Below, piece after piece: positions 27,410-36,334 of a DNA stretch of 64,000 nt (position 1 is the stretch's first letter; every line of letters begins with the position of its first letter). The translations under genes were made by a program, and so were the position numbers. The stretch comes from Ohtaekwangia sp036503775 (GTDB taxonomy: Bacteria; Bacteroidota; Bacteroidia; Cytophagales; Cyclobacteriaceae). The stretch lies in the NCBI GenBank assembly GCA_036503775.1, contig DASXWH010000015.1, forward strand, positions 18,236-82,235, read 5' to 3'. The notes below the pieces were generated by a model. That model worked only from the letters and a program-made list of their open reading frames with translations, ran no database searches and was not told where the DNA came from.

Positions 27410-28486
27410 ATGGATTCAAAGAACAACTATAAAGTTCTTGGCCTGATGTCAGGCACTTCACTGGATGGATTAGACCTGGCATTTTGTCGTTTCAGAAAGA
27501 GTGCCAATGGATGGTCTTATAGTATTGATAAAGCTGTTACGATGCCCTATCCTGCAGCCTGGATTAGTCGGTTAAGCAGAGCTCAGAATCTTACCGGATC
27601 AGATCTGGTTGCGCTGGATTTTAACTACGGCAAATGGCTGGGTGATGCTTGTCGTAATTTCTTAGATCAGCACAAGTTCCGGCCTGATTTCATTTCATCA
27701 CACGGGCACACTATTTTCCATCAGCCAGATAAAGGGTTTACCTATCAGCTTGGTAATGGTAATGCCTTGCATACTGCGAGTGGTATTCCGGTTATAGCTG
27801 ATTTCAGAAGTCTTGATGTTTTACTGGGCGGAGAAGGCGCACCGCTTGTGCCTGCAGGGGATAAAATACTTTTCAGCGATTACGAAGTTTGTCTGAACCT
27901 GGGAGGCATAGCCAACCTCTCCATGGACATCAATAAAAAACGGATTGCTTTTGACATCTGTTTTATGAACATGGGTTTGAATTACCTGGCCGGTAAAGCC
28001 GGAAAAAAATTTGATAAAGGTGGTGCGATGGCACAGGCCGGAAATATAAATACGGCTTTATGGAAGAAACTTGCTGTTGTGTATTCACAGTTTAGAAAAA
28101 AACGGCCCTCCCTGGGAAGGGAAATTTTTGAGAAGCAAATCAAGACATTACTGGATGACGATTCAGTTCCATTGAATGACAGATTAAGAACCTTCACCGA
28201 ATCATCAGCTGCTGAAATTGCCGGGGCCATATTGTCCAGCAAAGAAAAAGGTAAAGTGCTTTGTACCGGAGGAGGAGCATTCAATGCTTTCTTCATGTCA
28301 CGATTACTGGAGTTATGTGGTGATCACGTTTCGTTGATCGTTCCCGAGGATGAAGTGATAAAATTCAAGGAAGCTGTGGTATTTGCTTTTCTGGGCGTGC
28401 TGCGTTCACGTGGTGAAATGAATTGCCTGAAAAGCGTTACGGGTGCAGAACGGAACAGCAGCAGCGGAGTGATGATCGGTTTTTGA
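27410..28486 (+). CDS. anmK: Anhydro-N-acetylmuramic acid kinase
   Basis: Kinase/hydrolase that converts 1,6-anhydro-MurNAc from cell-wall turnover into MurNAc-6-phosphate for recycling. Motifs: GLMSGTSLDGLDLAF (11-25), SSHGHTIFHQP, LNLGGIANLS, and CTGGGAFNAFFM near the C terminus. I prefer the ATG at 27410 (358 residues); a TTG start at 27380 would add ten residues with no family support. The next gene begins 14 bp after its stop, so the two are likely co-transcribed. No murQ etherase lies in the window. Confidence 0.95.
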   Translation: MDSKNNYKVLGLMSGTSLDGLDLAFCRFRKSANGWSYSIDKAVTMPYPAAWISRLSRAQNLTGSDLVALDFNYGKWLGDACRNFLDQHKFRPDFISSHGHTIFHQPDKGFTYQLGNGNALHTASGIPVIADFRSLDVLLGGEGAPLVPAGDKILFSDYEVCLNLGGIANLSMDINKKRIAFDICFMNMGLNYLAGKAGKKFDKGGAMAQAGNINTALWKKLAVVYSQFRKKRPSLGREIFEKQIKTLLDDDSVPLNDRLRTFTESSAAEIAGAILSSKEKGKVLCTGGGAFNAFFMSRLLELCGDHVSLIVPEDEVIKFKEAVVFAFLGVLRSRGEMNCLKSVTGAERNSSSGVMIGF

Positions 28487-28500
28487 AAGTAAATGAAGGA

Positions 28501-29745
28501 ATGGAAAATTCAGTGATGAAAGAGCTATTACACAAGTTTGAAACCAAGCGGCCTGAAATTGTTTTTGAATGGAAGGATAGTGAAACCGAAGCCGAAGGTT
28601 GGGTAGTGATCAATTCCCTTCGTGGTGGTGCTGCTGGTGGAGGAACCCGAATGCGTAAAGGTCTTGATAAACGCGAAGTAGAATCTTTGGCAAAAACGAT
28701 GGAGGTGAAATTTACGGTATCAGGTCCCCCTATTGGAGGGGCGAAGTCCGGAATTAATTTTGATCCGAATGATCCCCGAAAGTCAGGTGTATTGCAACGC
28801 TGGTATACGGCAGTTATGCCGTTGCTTAAATATTATTACGGCACGGGTGGCGATCTGAATGTGGATGAGATTCATGAAGTAATTCCGATCACGGAAGATG
28901 TTGGCATCTGGCATCCACAGGAAGGTGTCTTTACAGGTCACTATAAACCTACCGAAGCACAAAAAGTAAATCGTATCGGTCAGCTCCGCCAGGGCGTAGT
29001 CAAGGTTATTGAAGATGAACAATTCTCTCCGTCACTTAAAAAGAAATATACCGTAGCGGATATGTGCACCGGTTATGGAGTAGCGCAAGCCGTTAAGCAT
29101 TATTATAACCTTTGGGGAGGTGAATTGAAAAATAAGCGCGTAGTGGTACAGGGATGGGGAAATGTTGGCGCAGCTGCTGGATTTTACCTCGCTCAATTAG
29201 GTGCTAATGTTGTAGGGATTGTAAGTCATGAAGGAGGTGTTATTAATCAGGCTGGTTTTTCATTTGAAGAAGTACGTCAGCTTGTAGTTGATCGCAATGG
29301 AAATAAACTGGTATCACCGGATCTGCTTCCGTTTGAAACGGTGAATAAAAAAATCTGGGACCTCGACTTTGAAATTTTTATTCCGGCCGCAGCATCACGA
29401 TTGATAACACGCGAGCAGGTCGATCGGATGATGGCCAGCAAGCTGGAGGTATTTTCGTGTGGAGCCAATGTTCCCTTTGCTGACCCGGAAATATTTTTCG
29501 GCCCCACCGGTTTATATGCCGATCAGAAATTTTCAGTGATCCCCGATTTCATTGCCAACTGTGGTATGGCGCGTGTGTTTGCTTACTTTATGGAAAATGA
29601 AGTGAAAATGGACGATGCATCCATCTTTCAGGATATTTCAGAAACGATCCGCAAGGCGTTGGTGAAGACCCATACCATCAATAAAACCAAGACCGGAATA
29701 GCGCAGGCTTCCTTCGAAACAGCATTGACTACATTAGTGAAATAA
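28501..29745 (+). CDS. Glu/Leu/Phe/Val family amino acid dehydrogenase
   Basis: NAD(P)-dependent oxidative deaminase, 414 residues from ATG at 28501. The substrate domain shows VSGPPIGGAKSGINFDP with the catalytic-region Lys82, and YYGTGGDLNVDE. The Rossmann domain shows VVVQGWGNVGAAAGFYLAQL. I cannot decide between glutamate and branched-chain/phenylalanine specificity; the Gly-rich GGAAGGGTRM segment resembles leucine/phenylalanine-type enzymes. The final 12 nt overlap the antisense end of nhaD. Confidence 0.88.
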   Translation: MENSVMKELLHKFETKRPEIVFEWKDSETEAEGWVVINSLRGGAAGGGTRMRKGLDKREVESLAKTMEVKFTVSGPPIGGAKSGINFDPNDPRKSGVLQRWYTAVMPLLKYYYGTGGDLNVDEIHEVIPITEDVGIWHPQEGVFTGHYKPTEAQKVNRIGQLRQGVVKVIEDEQFSPSLKKKYTVADMCTGYGVAQAVKHYYNLWGGELKNKRVVVQGWGNVGAAAGFYLAQLGANVVGIVSHEGGVINQAGFSFEEVRQLVVDRNGNKLVSPDLLPFETVNKKIWDLDFEIFIPAAASRLITREQVDRMMASKLEVFSCGANVPFADPEIFFGPTGLYADQKFSVIPDFIANCGMARVFAYFMENEVKMDDASIFQDISETIRKALVKTHTINKTKTGIAQASFETALTTLVK

Positions 29746-31113
29746 CGGCAGCATGAGAAGGTACACAGCCGCACCTGCTAAATAGCCAAGCAGCGCGAGG
29801 ATACCGATTTTTTTAGCGTACCAGAGAAAGTCAATTTTCTCAATGCCCATCGCAGCTACACCGGCAGCTGAACCAATGATCAGAATGCTTCCTCCTGTAC
29901 CTGCACAATACGCAAGGTATTCCCAGATCATATGATCCTGCGGATAAACGTCTTTGCTGTACATACCCATGCTGGCTGCTACGAGCGGAACATTGTCGAC
30001 CACGGCTGACAGAAGTCCTGTCAGCGTCACGATGATACGTTGGTCACCCATATTTTCATCCAGCCATGATGCAGTTTGCTGCAATACCTGCATCGACTCC
30101 AATGCACCAACGGCAAGCAGAATTCCCAGGAAAAAAAGAATGCTCGGCACATCAATTCGTGAGAGTGCACCGGCAACAGTATATTGCTTCTTTACCGCTT
30201 CATCCAACTCAGGGTTCATGATCTCCGATACAGCCCATAATATCCCCAGTCCTAATAAAATACCTGCATAGGGAGGCATGTGTGTAATGGTTTTGAATAA
30301 CGGGACCATGACTAAAACACCTAATCCCAAAACAAGTATGATATTCCCGGTAGGAACGGTTGGTTGAGGTGTTTCTGAATTTTGTACAGATTCTCCAATC
30401 GACCCTTTCATAGTTACGTGCAGAACCAGGAGTGGAACCAGCATGCATACCACACTGGGAATGAAAAGCGATTTCATAATTCCTGCACTGGAGATCTGGC
30501 CTCCGATCCAGAGCATGGTAGTAGTAACATCACCAATCGGAGTCCACGCACCACCGGCATTGGCGGCAATGATGATCATGCCGATAAAAAGTAATTTCAT
30601 CTGGCGGTCTGGAATTAATTTCCGAACAACGGACACCATCACAATCGTTGTGGTAAGATTATCGAGTATGGCCGAGAGAAAAAATGTTACCCAACAAATT
30701 ATCCAGATAAGTGTCTTTGGATTTTTTGTTTTGATCCGGCTGGTAATTATCTGAAAGCCCTGATGTGCATCGATCAGTTCAACGATGGTCATGGCTCCCA
30801 TGAGGAAGAATAGTATTTCGGAAATTTTGGACAGGTGATGGGCAAGTTCACTGATGACGAATTCACGATACAAAACCGTGTGATCAGTGGGGTGGGAAGA
30901 ATCGCCTGCCTCTATTCTCCAGTGATGAATAAAACGCTCGAATTTATCGCTTAACTCGACTACTCCATGGTCATTCGGAGAGGCCAGCATGAATAATGTC
31001 CAACAAAGCATGCCGGTTAATATGGCAGAGGCCGTCTTGTTTATGCGAATAGGATGCTCAAAGGCAATGGCTATGTAGCCCAGAATAAAAACGATGATGA
31101 CAGCAGTCTCCAT
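29734..31113 (-). CDS. nhaD: NhaD-type sodium/proton antiporter
   Basis: Inner-membrane antiporter of the ArsB/NhaD superfamily, with about 11-12 hydrophobic segments in 459 residues. Diagnostic stretches are FFLMGAMTIVELIDAHQGFQ, ILDNLTTTIVMVSVVRKL, GGAWTPIGDVTTTMLW and AVVDNVPLVAASMGMY, which contain the conserved polar residues of the ion path. It would export Na+ or Li+ in exchange for protons. Its last four codons are antisense to the end of the dehydrogenase gene. It starts 77 bp after the second CBS/CorC gene ends; the gap holds nested foldbacks at 31127-31166. Confidence 0.92.
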   Translation of the reverse strand: METAVIIVFILGYIAIAFEHPIRINKTASAILTGMLCWTLFMLASPNDHGVVELSDKFERFIHHWRIEAGDSSHPTDHTVLYREFVISELAHHLSKISEILFFLMGAMTIVELIDAHQGFQIITSRIKTKNPKTLIWIICWVTFFLSAILDNLTTTIVMVSVVRKLIPDRQMKLLFIGMIIIAANAGGAWTPIGDVTTTMLWIGGQISSAGIMKSLFIPSVVCMLVPLLVLHVTMKGSIGESVQNSETPQPTVPTGNIILVLGLGVLVMVPLFKTITHMPPYAGILLGLGILWAVSEIMNPELDEAVKKQYTVAGALSRIDVPSILFFLGILLAVGALESMQVLQQTASWLDENMGDQRIIVTLTGLLSAVVDNVPLVAASMGMYSKDVYPQDHMIWEYLAYCAGTGGSILIIGSAAGVAAMGIEKIDFLWYAKKIGILALLGYLAGAAVYLLMLPLFH

Positions 31114-31126
31114 TTAAGAAATATCA

Positions 31127-31166
31127 GAAAAGGAAAGTTGCCTATTTTTCCTTTTCGGGAAAAGGT
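31127..31166. repeat. Nested AT-rich inverted repeats between the CBS/CorC gene and nhaD
   Basis: GAAAAGGAAA (31127-31136) is repeated inverted as TTTCCTTTTC (31147-31156), and CCTTTTC/GAAAAGG forms a tighter palindrome next to it. On the minus strand the tighter hairpin is followed by A, not T, so it is not a typical terminator. Confidence 0.5.
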
Positions 31167-31189
31167 ATAAAAGGAAAATGTGTGCTGTG

Positions 31190-32491
31190 TTAATCCGCGG
31201 GTTGCTTCGGCATCAGCTTGATTTCCACAAGCTCAGGCAATGATTTGTTCATCCGGATGATACGAATGGTATATCCTTCCAGAACGAATTCTTCCCCCTC
31301 ACGGAGATCAAATGGTTTGTGAAGCAACAAAAGACCCGCGAGTGTATCATACTCCTCTGATTCCGGGAATGGATCATCAAGTTCTTTGTTGATATCGTGG
31401 ATCGGAGAGGTAGCAATAACCTGGTATGTATTGTTGGCTGTCTTGGTTACAATGAGCGCTTCGTGATCGTGTTCGTCCTGGATTTCTCCGACCAGCTCTT
31501 CCAGAATATCTTCCAGTGTTACAATGCCAATTGTTCCACCATACTCACTGATCACAACGGCCATCTGTACTTTTTTGCGCTGAAAGTCGCGAAGCAGATG
31601 ATCGATAGGCTTGTTCTCCGTTACGAAATAAGGAGCGTGAACAATCTCCAATAAAGTTTTACCTGTCTTATTGATGAAATGCTGTACAATGTCTTTGGAG
31701 TGAACGATACCTTTAATTTCATCCAGACTTTTTTCAAATACCGGGTAGCGTGAATAACCTTCCTTCATCAAGATCTGAACGGCTTCTTCAAGTGATGTAC
31801 TGGCGCTGATTCCTGAGATCTTTATTCGCGGAACCATTACCTGTTTCACAATGCGGTCATCAAAGTCAAATACGTTCTGAATAAGCTCGCGTTCATTGCT
31901 TTCTATCGCACCACCTTCTTCACTTTCCGCGATGATCAGTTTCAATTCTTCTTCCGAGTGAATGTCTTCCAGTTCACTCACCGGTTTAATGCCCATTAAT
32001 CGCAGGATCAGATTGGCAAATCCATTCAGCAATGAGATAAATGGTTTGAAGATGAAATAGAATATGCGCAGCGGAACGGATACCGTTAGCGTGGTGGACG
32101 TAGGATAACGAATGGCCAGTGTTTTAGGAGCGAGCTCACCAAAAACAATGTGAAGTATGGTTAAGGTGGCGAAAGCAACAGGCAGGGCAATGTTATGTGC
32201 CATGGATTCAGACATGGTGATTCCTAGGCCAGCCATCAGGTTGAGGATGATCTTGGAAAAAACATCTTCGCCAACCCAGCCTAATCCAAGACTGGCCAGG
32301 GTGATCCCGAGTTGGGTAGCTGCGAGGAAACCGTCCAGATTATCAATAATAATCTGAGCCGCTTTTTTGCGTGCTGTACCAGCCTGAATGGCGATTTGAG
32401 AGGAACGAACCTTTACAATGGCGAACTCCGCTGCCACAAAAAAACCGTTCAGGAAGACGAGAAAAAGTGTAAGAATCAGATCAAATGTCAT
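31190..32491 (-). CDS. CNNM/CorC-type transporter-like protein, hemolysin family
   Basis: 433 residues from MTFDLIL at 32491: DUF21/CNNM membrane domain (LVFLNGFFVAAEFAIVKVRSSQ, QLGITLASLGLGWVGE), CBS pair (about residues 200-320, MVPRIKISGI, VVISEYGGTIGIVTLEDILEELVGEI) and a C-terminal CorC_HlyC domain. Related proteins export magnesium or cobalt. I place the start at 32491 because a TACCTTTG -7 box lies at 32504-32511, inside the longer frame that begins at 32533. It is related in layout to the 7.5-8.8 kb gene but has the more canonical membrane domain. Confidence 0.9.
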   Translation of the reverse strand: MTFDLILTLFLVFLNGFFVAAEFAIVKVRSSQIAIQAGTARKKAAQIIIDNLDGFLAATQLGITLASLGLGWVGEDVFSKIILNLMAGLGITMSESMAHNIALPVAFATLTILHIVFGELAPKTLAIRYPTSTTLTVSVPLRIFYFIFKPFISLLNGFANLILRLMGIKPVSELEDIHSEEELKLIIAESEEGGAIESNERELIQNVFDFDDRIVKQVMVPRIKISGISASTSLEEAVQILMKEGYSRYPVFEKSLDEIKGIVHSKDIVQHFINKTGKTLLEIVHAPYFVTENKPIDHLLRDFQRKKVQMAVVISEYGGTIGIVTLEDILEELVGEIQDEHDHEALIVTKTANNTYQVIATSPIHDINKELDDPFPESEEYDTLAGLLLLHKPFDLREGEEFVLEGYTIRIIRMNKSLPELVEIKLMPKQPAD

Positions 32492-32503
32492 GGCCGCGAA
32501 CAA

Positions 32504-32511
32504 CAAAGGTA
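32504..32511 (-). promoter_or_regulatory. Candidate -7 box (TACCTTTG) for the CNNM/CorC gene
   Basis: Exact TAnnTTTG match 12 bases before the chosen ATG. It supports that start over the upstream one. No TTTG at -33. Confidence 0.45.
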
Positions 32512-32571
32512 GTGAATGGCCTTCATCAGCCACGGTTTACGTGCGTTAAAATTGGGATTTATCGCTTAAAT

Positions 32572-32606
32572 GGCCTAAAAAGCGGACTTTTCGGACATAT
32601 TAGGCC
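32572..32606. repeat. Inverted repeat GGCCTAA-N21-TTAGGCC
   Basis: Seven-base arms at 32572-32578 and 32600-32606, about 80-115 bases upstream of the CNNM/CorC start. It could be a binding site or chance; weak evidence. Confidence 0.3.
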
Positions 32607-32646
32607 CGGGAATGAAATGCCTTTAGCCCCTGTTTTCAAAGAAAAA

Positions 32647-32679
32647 TCAAGGCCAGCCCGTTTCCGGACTGGCCTTTGA
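32647..32679 (-). terminator. Terminator after the aspartate kinase gene
   Basis: Stem AAGGCCAG/CTGGCCTT with a 12-nt loop, 21 bases beyond the lysC stop. On the minus strand it is followed by GATTTTTCTTTG. Confidence 0.75.
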
Positions 32680-32699
32680 TGGAAGTGTTTGAAATGGAA

Positions 32700-34022
32700 T
32701 TACTTTAATCCAAACAGTCCCTCGTTTAAAGCATTCAGTGCTTTTTCCTTGTGTTGTTTGTCAACCAGGATGGTAACGTTGTTCGGGCTGCCACCGCAGC
32801 ATACCATCCGTACCGGAATCTCTGTCAGTGAATCGAATACTTTATTAAGCACACCTTTCTGTTCGGTGATCTTGTTGCCCACCACACAGATGATGGTTTG
32901 ATCTTTATCCACTTCAATCGTCCCGAATTTTTTTAATTCGTTTTCGATAGACGCCAGGTGTGTGTTGGTATCAATGGTAAGTGACACGGCCACTTCAGAA
33001 GTGGTCACCATGTCGATGGAGGTTTTGTGATTCTCGAAAACTTCAAACACCCTGCGTAAAAAACCGTAGGCCATCAGCATGCGCGAAGACTTGATGTTAA
33101 TGGCGGTGATTCCATCCTTTGCAGCAATTGCTTTGAATGAACCTTCTGTTCCTTTGCTGGTGATAATCGTTCCAAAGGCTTTCTCATCCATCGTATTTTT
33201 AAGGCGCACCGGTACATTATACTTCTGGGCAGGAACGATGGTAGAAGGGTGTAATATTTTCGCACCGAAATAGGCAAGCTCAGAAGCTTCATCGAATGTC
33301 AGCTCAGAGATCGGTACAGTTTTCTTTACGATTCGTGGATCGTTGTTGTGCATGCCATCAATGTCTGTCCAAATCTGTATTTCTTCTGCACGGATAGCAG
33401 CACCTACCAGCGAAGCGGTGTAATCACTGCCTCCTCGTTTCAGGTTGTCAATTTCATTCCGGTGGTTACGGCAGATGTATCCTTGTGTAATGATGATCTC
33501 AATAGAACTCATCGAAACCATTAATGGCTTCAGTCGCTCAGAAATTTTTTCCAGTTCAGGTTCTTCATTTTCATCAATTGACATGAAGTATAGCGCTGGA
33601 AGCAAACGAGCACTGATCTTACGTTCCTGCAAATGCTGATAGAACAATTCCGTAGAGATCAGTTCACCCTGAGCAAGTAGTTCGCGATAGCTCTTGTTAT
33701 CAAACTGCCCGGCTGCCAGCAGACGGATCAGAATAAAGAAACGGCTTACGATCTCCTGACCAATTGCCTGAAATGCTTCACTGGTATAAAGATCCTTTAC
33801 AAAGATCTGATAATGTTTTTCGAGATTTTTTATTTCTTCTTCAGCCTTGGCGTGTTGCCCGGCCAACAGATTATCACCAATAGCAACGAGCGCGTTGGTT
33901 GTGCCTGACAAAGCAGAAAGAACAACAATCTTTTTACCCGGAGTGCCTAATACAAGTTCGCCAATTTTTTTCATGCGCTCAGGCTTACCTACTGAGGTGC
34001 CTCCGAATTTCATTATAAGCAT
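32700..34022 (-). CDS. lysC: Aspartate kinase, monofunctional, with C-terminal ACT domains
   Basis: First enzyme of the aspartate pathway (lysine, threonine, methionine, diaminopimelate). 440 residues from MLIMKFGGTSVG at 34022; the longer frame runs through a promoter-like box. Kinase motifs KFGGTSVGKPERMK and NLKRGGSDYTASLVGAAI are present. The last 140 residues contain two ACT-like repeats (INIKSSRMLMAYGFLRRVFEVF and VRMVCCGGSPNNVTILVD), expected to bind a feedback amino acid. No homoserine dehydrogenase is fused. It stands alone between two terminators, so it is a single-gene unit. Confidence 0.93.
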   Translation of the reverse strand: MLIMKFGGTSVGKPERMKKIGELVLGTPGKKIVVLSALSGTTNALVAIGDNLLAGQHAKAEEEIKNLEKHYQIFVKDLYTSEAFQAIGQEIVSRFFILIRLLAAGQFDNKSYRELLAQGELISTELFYQHLQERKISARLLPALYFMSIDENEEPELEKISERLKPLMVSMSSIEIIITQGYICRNHRNEIDNLKRGGSDYTASLVGAAIRAEEIQIWTDIDGMHNNDPRIVKKTVPISELTFDEASELAYFGAKILHPSTIVPAQKYNVPVRLKNTMDEKAFGTIITSKGTEGSFKAIAAKDGITAINIKSSRMLMAYGFLRRVFEVFENHKTSIDMVTTSEVAVSLTIDTNTHLASIENELKKFGTIEVDKDQTIICVVGNKITEQKGVLNKVFDSLTEIPVRMVCCGGSPNNVTILVDKQHKEKALNALNEGLFGLK

Positions 34023-34043
34023 AGTGATGCGATTTAAAGCGGG

Positions 34044-34051
34044 CAAATATA
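34044..34051 (-). promoter_or_regulatory. lysC: Candidate -7 box (TATATTTG) for lysC
   Basis: TAnnTTTG match 21 bases before the ATG at 34022. It lies inside the longer upstream frame and therefore favours the shorter lysC start. Confidence 0.45.
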
Positions 34052-34149
34052 AGGAGCTCATAAATAAAGTACATACCTCATGAGGCTTTTCTCTAGTATG
34101 CTCTGCGGGGCTGAACCACAAACTAAAGTATGTTAGTAAGACCTGTTGT

Positions 34150-34181
34150 AAAAAATAAAGCCCCTGCTTTTGACAGGGGCT
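34150..34181 (-). terminator. Terminator after dnaK
   Basis: Stem AGCCCCTG/CAGGGGCT with 7-nt loop, followed on the minus strand by TTTATTTTTT. It is 35 bases past the dnaK stop. Confidence 0.9.
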
Positions 34182-34215
34182 CGCTTTAAACCAGTTAAAC
34201 TATTACTTAGAAAAA

Positions 34216-36132
34216 CTATTTCTTGTCATTAACCTCTTCATACTCCACATCAGAAACATTGTTGCCGTTGGTATTGGCATTTTCGTTTCCGGAGGCTGTG
34301 TTCTCTGTTGGTTGACCAGTAGGCTGACCAGACTGATACATTTCAGTTGAAGCTGCCTGCCACGCATTGTTCAGTTCACCCATGGCGCTTTCAATGCCGA
34401 CTACATCCTGATTCTTGTGGGCTTGTTTCAGTTTTTCAAGTGCTGCGTTAATAGCAGTCTTGTTTCCATCTGAAAGCTTATCACCATAATCCTTCAGTTG
34501 TTTTTCCGTCTGGAAGATGAGTGAGTCAGCCTGGTTGATCTTTTCAGCACGCTCTTTTACCTTCTTATCGGCATCCGCATTGGCCTGGGCTTCCTGCTTC
34601 ATTTTGTTGATTTCCTGTTCGGTTAATCCGGAAGAAGCCTCAATACGGATCTTCTGTTCTTTGCCTGTTCCTTTATCCTTGGCAGATACGTGGAGGATAC
34701 CATTCGCGTCAATGTCGAACGTTACTTCAACCTGCGGTACACCTCTTGGTGCCGGAGGAATTCCATCCAGGTGGAAGCGTCCGATCGTACGATTGTCTTT
34801 CGCCATCGGGCGTTCTCCCTGAAGAACATGTATTTCAACAGATGGCTGGTTATCAGCAGCCGTTGAGAACACTTCAGATTTTTTGGAAGGGATCGTAGTA
34901 TTTGATTCGATCAGTTTGGTCATTACACCACCGAGTGTTTCGATACCCAATGAAAGTGGAGTAACATCCAACAGGAGCACGTCCTTCACTTCACCGGTTA
35001 ATACACCACCTTGAATCGCTGCGCCTACCGCCACTACCTCATCCGGATTAACACCCTTCGAAGGTTTTTTGCCGAAGAATTTTTCTACTTCTTCAACAAT
35101 GCGCGGGATACGGGTTGAACCTCCCACCAGGATCACTTCATCAATTTGAGATACGGATACACCAGCATCCTCAATGGCCTTACGGCAAGGTTCAAGTGTT
35201 CTGCGTACCAGGTCATCTACGAGCTGTTCAAACTTGGAGCGTGAAAGTTTCTTCACCAGGTGCTTAGGAACACCGTCTACTGAAGTTACGTACGGTAAAT
35301 TCACCTCGGTCTCCATAGAACTTGATAATTCTATCTTCGCTTTTTCAGCAGCTTCTTTCAAACGCTGTAAGGCCATCGGATCTTTACGCAGATCAACGCC
35401 TTCTTCTTTTTGAAATTCTTCTGCAAGCCAGTTCATGATGCGCATATCGAAGTCATCACCACCCAGGTGAACATCACCGTTGGTAGATTTTACTTCAAAT
35501 ACACCATCACCCAATTCAAGTACGGAGATATCGAATGTACCACCACCAAGGTCGTACACTGCGATCTTCATGTCGTGGTTTTTCTTATCCAGACCGTATG
35601 CGAGCGCAGCGGCTGTAGGTTCGTTGATAATACGTTTTACATCGAGACCTGCGATCTGCCCGGCTTCTTTCGTAGCCTGACGTTCTGCATCGTTAAAGTA
35701 TGCCGGAACCGTAATAACCGCTTCGGATACGGTGGTTCCCAGGTAATCTTCAGCCGTGCTCTTCATCTTCTGAAGGATCATAGCCGAGATCTCCTGCGGT
35801 GTATATAAACGATCTCCGATACGAACACGAATAGTGTTGTTGTTACCCGCTTCTACCTGGTAAGAGACCATTTTCTTTTCATCATTAACATCATCGAACT
35901 TCTTACCCATGAAGCGTTTGATCGATGATACGGTGTTCTTAGGGTTGGTAATAGCCTGGCGTTTTGCAGGGTCACCAACCTTACGCTCGCCTTTCCCATT
36001 GTCCAGGAAGGCTACAATCGAAGGCGTGGTTCTGCGACCTTCGCTGTTGGCAATCACCACAGGTTCGCTGCCTTCCATTACGGCTACGCACGAGTTGGTG
36101 GTACCTAAGTCTATTCCAATTATTTTTCCCAT
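34216..36132 (-). CDS. dnaK: Hsp70 chaperone DnaK
   Basis: Main cytoplasmic Hsp70, 638 residues. The ATPase domain opens with KIIGIDLGTTNSCVAVMEG and includes DLGGGTFDISVLE and LVGGSTRIPR; the substrate domain shows LLLDVTPLSLGIETLGG; the lid ends in a Gln/Asn/Gly-rich tail. Its last residues are DVEYEEVNDKK, with the acidic EEV-like end common in bacterial DnaK. It is monocistronic and 11 kb away from grpE-dnaJ. No CIRCE element is visible upstream; a short dyad CCCTT-CTTC-AAGGG is at 36172-36185. Confidence 0.98.
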   Translation of the reverse strand: MGKIIGIDLGTTNSCVAVMEGSEPVVIANSEGRRTTPSIVAFLDNGKGERKVGDPAKRQAITNPKNTVSSIKRFMGKKFDDVNDEKKMVSYQVEAGNNNTIRVRIGDRLYTPQEISAMILQKMKSTAEDYLGTTVSEAVITVPAYFNDAERQATKEAGQIAGLDVKRIINEPTAAALAYGLDKKNHDMKIAVYDLGGGTFDISVLELGDGVFEVKSTNGDVHLGGDDFDMRIMNWLAEEFQKEEGVDLRKDPMALQRLKEAAEKAKIELSSSMETEVNLPYVTSVDGVPKHLVKKLSRSKFEQLVDDLVRRTLEPCRKAIEDAGVSVSQIDEVILVGGSTRIPRIVEEVEKFFGKKPSKGVNPDEVVAVGAAIQGGVLTGEVKDVLLLDVTPLSLGIETLGGVMTKLIESNTTIPSKKSEVFSTAADNQPSVEIHVLQGERPMAKDNRTIGRFHLDGIPPAPRGVPQVEVTFDIDANGILHVSAKDKGTGKEQKIRIEASSGLTEQEINKMKQEAQANADADKKVKERAEKINQADSLIFQTEKQLKDYGDKLSDGNKTAINAALEKLKQAHKNQDVVGIESAMGELNNAWQAASTEMYQSGQPTGQPTENTASGNENANTNGNNVSDVEYEEVNDKK

Positions 36133-36171
36133 AGTATCCTTGATATTTTAGTTGTCAGATTGATTCAGAAC

Positions 36172-36185
36172 CCCTTCTTCAAGGG
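36172..36185. promoter_or_regulatory. Short dyad (CCCTT-N4-AAGGG) upstream of dnaK
   Basis: A 5-bp perfect dyad 40-53 bases before the dnaK start. It could form a small leader hairpin or bind a regulator; it does not match CIRCE. Confidence 0.3.
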
Positions 36186-36230
36186 TTATGCCACAGGGGC
36201 TTTTGGGGTTAAAATGTGACACAATGACAT

Positions 36231-36334
36231 GATTCCAGATTCCAAATTTCAGGTTTCAGATTGGACCTGAAGTGAAGAATCTACAATGCGCCCTTAATTT
36301 GGAATTTGGAATCGGGAACCTGAAATCCGGAATC
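36231..36334. repeat. Foldback element A with heptamer-periodic arms
   Basis: Left arm 36231-36265 reads as five consecutive 7-mers close to RATTYCA (the first two are both GATTCCA). Right arm 36296-36334 is the inverted counterpart, five 7-mers close to AATYYGG plus four bases. The arms pair imperfectly over about 35 bases around a 30-nt centre. The right arm ends on the first base of the aldo/keto reductase stop codon. See the finding on periodic foldbacks. Confidence 0.75.

Noticed and set aside
28423..28500. Longer N terminus for the amino acid dehydrogenase starting with TTG
   Set aside because: It overlaps anmK in another frame and the added residues look non-conserved; ATG at 28501 fits better.
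36133..36230. Possible CIRCE heat-shock operator upstream of dnaK
   Set aside because: No TTAGCACTC-N9-GAGTGCTAA-like sequence. Only a short CCCTT/AAGGG dyad is present.
36231..36334. Interpretation of the periodic foldbacks as ordinary terminators or CRISPR repeats
   Set aside because: Arms are long, mismatched and lack U tracts, and two lie between divergent genes. Units are degenerate and lack spacers, so they are not CRISPR.
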